Origin: JBKEAJ01 sp047975005
GTDB taxonomy: Bacteria > Bacteroidota > Bacteroidia > Bacteroidales > Prolixibacteraceae
NCBI GenBank assembly: GCA_047975005.1
Contig: JBKECW010000094.1
Location: 1 to 64,000 of the forward strand
Direction: 5' to 3'
Length of the DNA stretch: 64,000 nt
In this document: positions 62,228-64,000 of the stretch, piece after piece
Layout of the letters: the number at the start of each line of letters is the position of its first letter
How positions within the stretch are numbered: position 1 is the first letter of the stretch
The notes under the pieces: generated by a model
Database searches by the model: none
Seen by the model: only the letters and a program-made list of their open reading frames with translations
Told to the model about the DNA's origin: nothing
Translations under genes and position numbers: made by a program

Positions 62228-63604
62228 TTATTTGCCAATGCAAAAATGCTTGAAAATGTTGCCTAGAACGTCTTTGTCGGTGTCAATTTTTCCCGTTATT
62301 GAGCCTAGGTGAGCCAAACAATCACGCAGGTGAAAGGATAAAAGATCGTTGGATAAGCCTATTTCCATACCTTTGCTTACTTCTTCCAAAGACTCCAAAG
62401 ACTTTTTGAGAGCTTGATAATGGCGTGCATTGCTGAGTACCACATCGGAATTGCCTCTCAGGGCTTCTACCGATGCCAACAAGCGACGTTTCAGCACATC
62501 AATATTCAGTTTGTTTTTAGCTGATATACTGAGGCTTTCTAGTTTTTTGTCGAAGGTAATAACACTGTCGCCCGCAAGGGCACCCTCGTCTATCTTGTTC
62601 TTCACTAACAACATGGTACTAGTCGGAGAGTATAACTCCTCTATTGCTTTGTTTATCTCGCTGACAGAGGTGTTAAGGATGTCGTATAGATAAATGATTA
62701 TCTGTGCCTTCCCCGCTTGCTCCTTGGCTCGCTCCACACCGATGGCTTCGATTGCATCAGCAGTGTCTCGCAATCCTGCCGTATCAATAAAACGAAACAG
62801 CACTCCGTCTATCGTACAGGTTTCTTCAATGGTGTCGCGGGTGGTTCCTGCAATATCGCTGACTATCGCTCTGTCTTCGTGTAGCAAAGTGTTCAGTAGA
62901 GTCGATTTGCCAACATTGGGCTTGCCGACTATAACCACTGGTACGCCGTTCTTAATGGCGTTTCCATAGGAAAAAGAACTTATCAGAGTTCTGGCTTTGG
63001 ATGTCAGATTTGATAAAAGCCTTTTTAGCTCATCACGATTGGCAAACTCTACATCCTCCTCTCCAAAATCAAGCTCCAATTCAAGCATGGAGGTGAAATG
63101 TACCAACTCCTTTCGCATTTCTTGCAACTCTCCCGAAACACCTCCCGACAACTGACTCATTGCCAAGCGATGCTCTGCCTGCGACTGCGAGGATATTAAA
63201 TCTGCTACCGCCTCAGCTTGCGACAAGTCCAATTTGCCATTGAAAAAAGCACGCTGTGTGAACTCTCCGGGCTCAGCAAGACGCACTCCATTGTTTGTCA
63301 GAGTCATAATAATGCGTCTCTCAATGTAGGGCGATGCGTGACAAGAGATTTCAACGATATTCTCGCCGGTATATGAGTTTGGAGCTTTAAAAGTTGTTAT
63401 CAAGACCTCGTCAACTTTTTCGCTGTCATTCATAAAATTACCAAAAAATATACGCTTGTCTGAAATCGCAAGCTTTGTTTTTGAAACAGAAACAAAACAT
63501 CTGTCTATAACGTCAAAGGCTAGTGTCCCTGACATTCTTATAAGGGAAATCGCTCCTCCGTTTCCGCTGGCTTTTGCACAAATACAGTCTTGTTCGTAGT
63601 TCAT
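62228..63604 (-). CDS. mnmE: tRNA uridine-5-carboxymethylaminomethyl GTPase
   Basis: 458 residues. The N-terminal folate-binding domain runs to about 115. The G domain has P loop GKPNVGKSTLLN (about 229), SDIAGTTRDTIEE, DTAGLRDTADAIE and the NKID motif. The protein ends with the conserved FCIGK, whose Cys is used in catalysis. With MnmG it modifies U34 of several tRNAs. MnmG is not in the window. Upstream lies the SRP RNA on the same strand. Confidence 0.96.
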   Translation of the reverse strand: MNYEQDCICAKASGNGGAISLIRMSGTLAFDVIDRCFVSVSKTKLAISDKRIFFGNFMNDSEKVDEVLITTFKAPNSYTGENIVEISCHASPYIERRIIMTLTNNGVRLAEPGEFTQRAFFNGKLDLSQAEAVADLISSQSQAEHRLAMSQLSGGVSGELQEMRKELVHFTSMLELELDFGEEDVEFANRDELKRLLSNLTSKARTLISSFSYGNAIKNGVPVVIVGKPNVGKSTLLNTLLHEDRAIVSDIAGTTRDTIEETCTIDGVLFRFIDTAGLRDTADAIEAIGVERAKEQAGKAQIIIYLYDILNTSVSEINKAIEELYSPTSTMLLVKNKIDEGALAGDSVITFDKKLESLSISAKNKLNIDVLKRRLLASVEALRGNSDVVLSNARHYQALKKSLESLEEVSKGMEIGLSNDLLSFHLRDCLAHLGSITGKIDTDKDVLGNIFKHFCIGK

Positions 63605-63736
63605 TGTTCAGATTATCGTTTCTTTTTTTACATAACGGGCGGACTTAGGACTCAATCGGTGAATCGAGATCGAGAATAATAGCCTTTTTGCAAAGGTAGT
63701 GTTTTAAAAGCTAGTAGAAAATAGGATATAAAAAGT

Positions 63737-63832
63737 GGGTAAGCTGACTGTATCGCACCGCTACAACCGCCTACCCTTGCTGTCTTCCGACCCTGGGGGA
63801 TTCAGCAGGAGCTGGTCGTACAGGACTTACCC
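63737..63832 (-). ncRNA. ffs: Bacterial signal recognition particle RNA (small type)
   Basis: The minus strand reads GGGTAAG at the 5' end and CTTACCC at the 3' end, giving a closing 7-bp stem. The apical part reads AATCCCCCAGGGTCGGAAGACAGCAAGGGT, where CGGAAG and the asymmetric loop with AGCA form domain IV, the Ffh-binding site. The size, about 96 bases, is that of the small bacterial SRP RNA. A near-perfect promoter lies just upstream (63837-63867) and a T-rich sequence follows downstream. The identity rests on the conserved loop and the closed rod shape. Confidence 0.9.
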
Positions 63833-63836
63833 AGCG

Positions 63837-63867
63837 CAAAGGTATATAAAATTCATATATCTGCAAA
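63837..63867 (-). promoter_or_regulatory. Promoter of the SRP RNA gene
   Basis: Minus strand: TTTG (63867-63864), a 19-base spacer, TACCTTTG (63844-63837). This is the full Bacteroidetes consensus. The RNA starts 5-7 bases downstream, which fits the expected initiation point. Confidence 0.85.
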
Positions 63868-63921
63868 AATCGTATCAATATTTTTTGAACATAGAGTCTA
63901 AGCCGTTAAGTGCTTTTTTCG

Positions 63922-63929
63922 TATCTTTG
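63922..63929 (+). promoter_or_regulatory. -7 element before the last gene start
   Basis: TATCTTTG matches TAnnTTTG 19 bases before the ATG at 63948. It supports a gene running off the right edge. Confidence 0.5.
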
Positions 63930-63947
63930 TCCATTCAATAGATAAAA

Positions 63948-64000
63948 ATGCAACAAGATAACAGACACTTACAACAAAATTATAGCCCCTCAACAAAACA
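63948..64000 (+). CDS. Start of an unidentified gene (runs off the window)
   Basis: An ATG at 63948 follows a promoter element and an A-rich leader. The 17 codons visible read MQQDNRHLQQNYSPSTK. They are Gln/Asn-rich and cannot be assigned to a family. Confidence 0.5.
   Translation, partial: MQQDNRHLQQNYSPSTK

Noticed and set aside
1..64000. tRNA genes, CRISPR arrays, prophage or integrase genes
   Set aside because: I looked for GGTTCGAATCC-type T arms, regular repeat-spacer units and integrase motifs on both strands and found none.

Overview
The window reads as a stretch of chromosome from an anaerobic or microaerophilic member of the Bacteroidetes, most likely order Bacteroidales. The signs are promoters of the TTTG-N19-21-TAnnTTTG type, A-rich leaders in place of strong Shine-Dalgarno sites, a MurA with Asp at the usual Cys position, S46 dipeptidyl peptidase, DUF5103 (type IX secretion plug family), DUF2851, a short AMP nucleosidase, NfnAB and MqnD. 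No phage, CRISPR array, rRNA or tRNA was found. Genes are dense and mostly housekeeping. I cannot name the genus.

Layout. 1-3054: end of a glycan-degradation cluster (sulfatase fragment and GH35 beta-galactosidase). 3331-5113: PhoR/PhoB-like two-component pair. 5242-5510: decayed IS1380-type transposase and a palindrome. 5581-11532: glutamate synthase gltD and gltB. 11811-14727: rpoN and asnS. 14913-18697: cupin, aat, tdh and alkaline phosphatase with a strong terminator. 18906-26356: promoter and five-gene ABC efflux operon with two different adaptor proteins, followed by selD. 26510-29444: tatC, lptB, a GNAT gene split by one TGA, and an RsmI-like methyltransferase. 29635-35339: transketolase, a PepSY-like lipoprotein, a decayed response regulator, murB and murA. 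35454-44815 (minus strand): beta-helix lipoprotein, Hsp20, S46 peptidase, then a maf - kdsC-like - DUF2520 - LysM/PBP1 block. 44895-48315: dihydroorotate-dehydrogenase-like protein and the NfnAB pair. 48409-55583: stress membrane protein, DUF2851, candidate small RNA, radA-mqnD, small GNAT, LysE, holA and amn. 55667-62225: stand-alone HsdR_N nuclease, DUF5103, head-GIN adhesin, TonB-type outer-membrane protein and a DUF2179 protein. 62228-64000: mnmE, SRP RNA (ffs) with a clear promoter, and the start of a further gene.

How the genes work together. Several blocks serve the envelope: murA/murB, the KdsC-like phosphatase, LptB, TatC, the efflux pump, LysM/PBP1 and DUF5103. Glutamate synthase, sigma-54 and NfnAB point to nitrogen and redox control in an anaerobe. 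MqnD suggests menaquinone is made by the futalosine route.

The most interesting items are the two-adaptor efflux operon, the candidate small RNA before radA, the DHOD-like enzyme without its catalytic motif beside NfnAB, the TGA-interrupted GNAT gene close to selD, two decayed genes, and several families of short palindromic intergenic repeats. I did not find a convincing wholly new multi-gene system.
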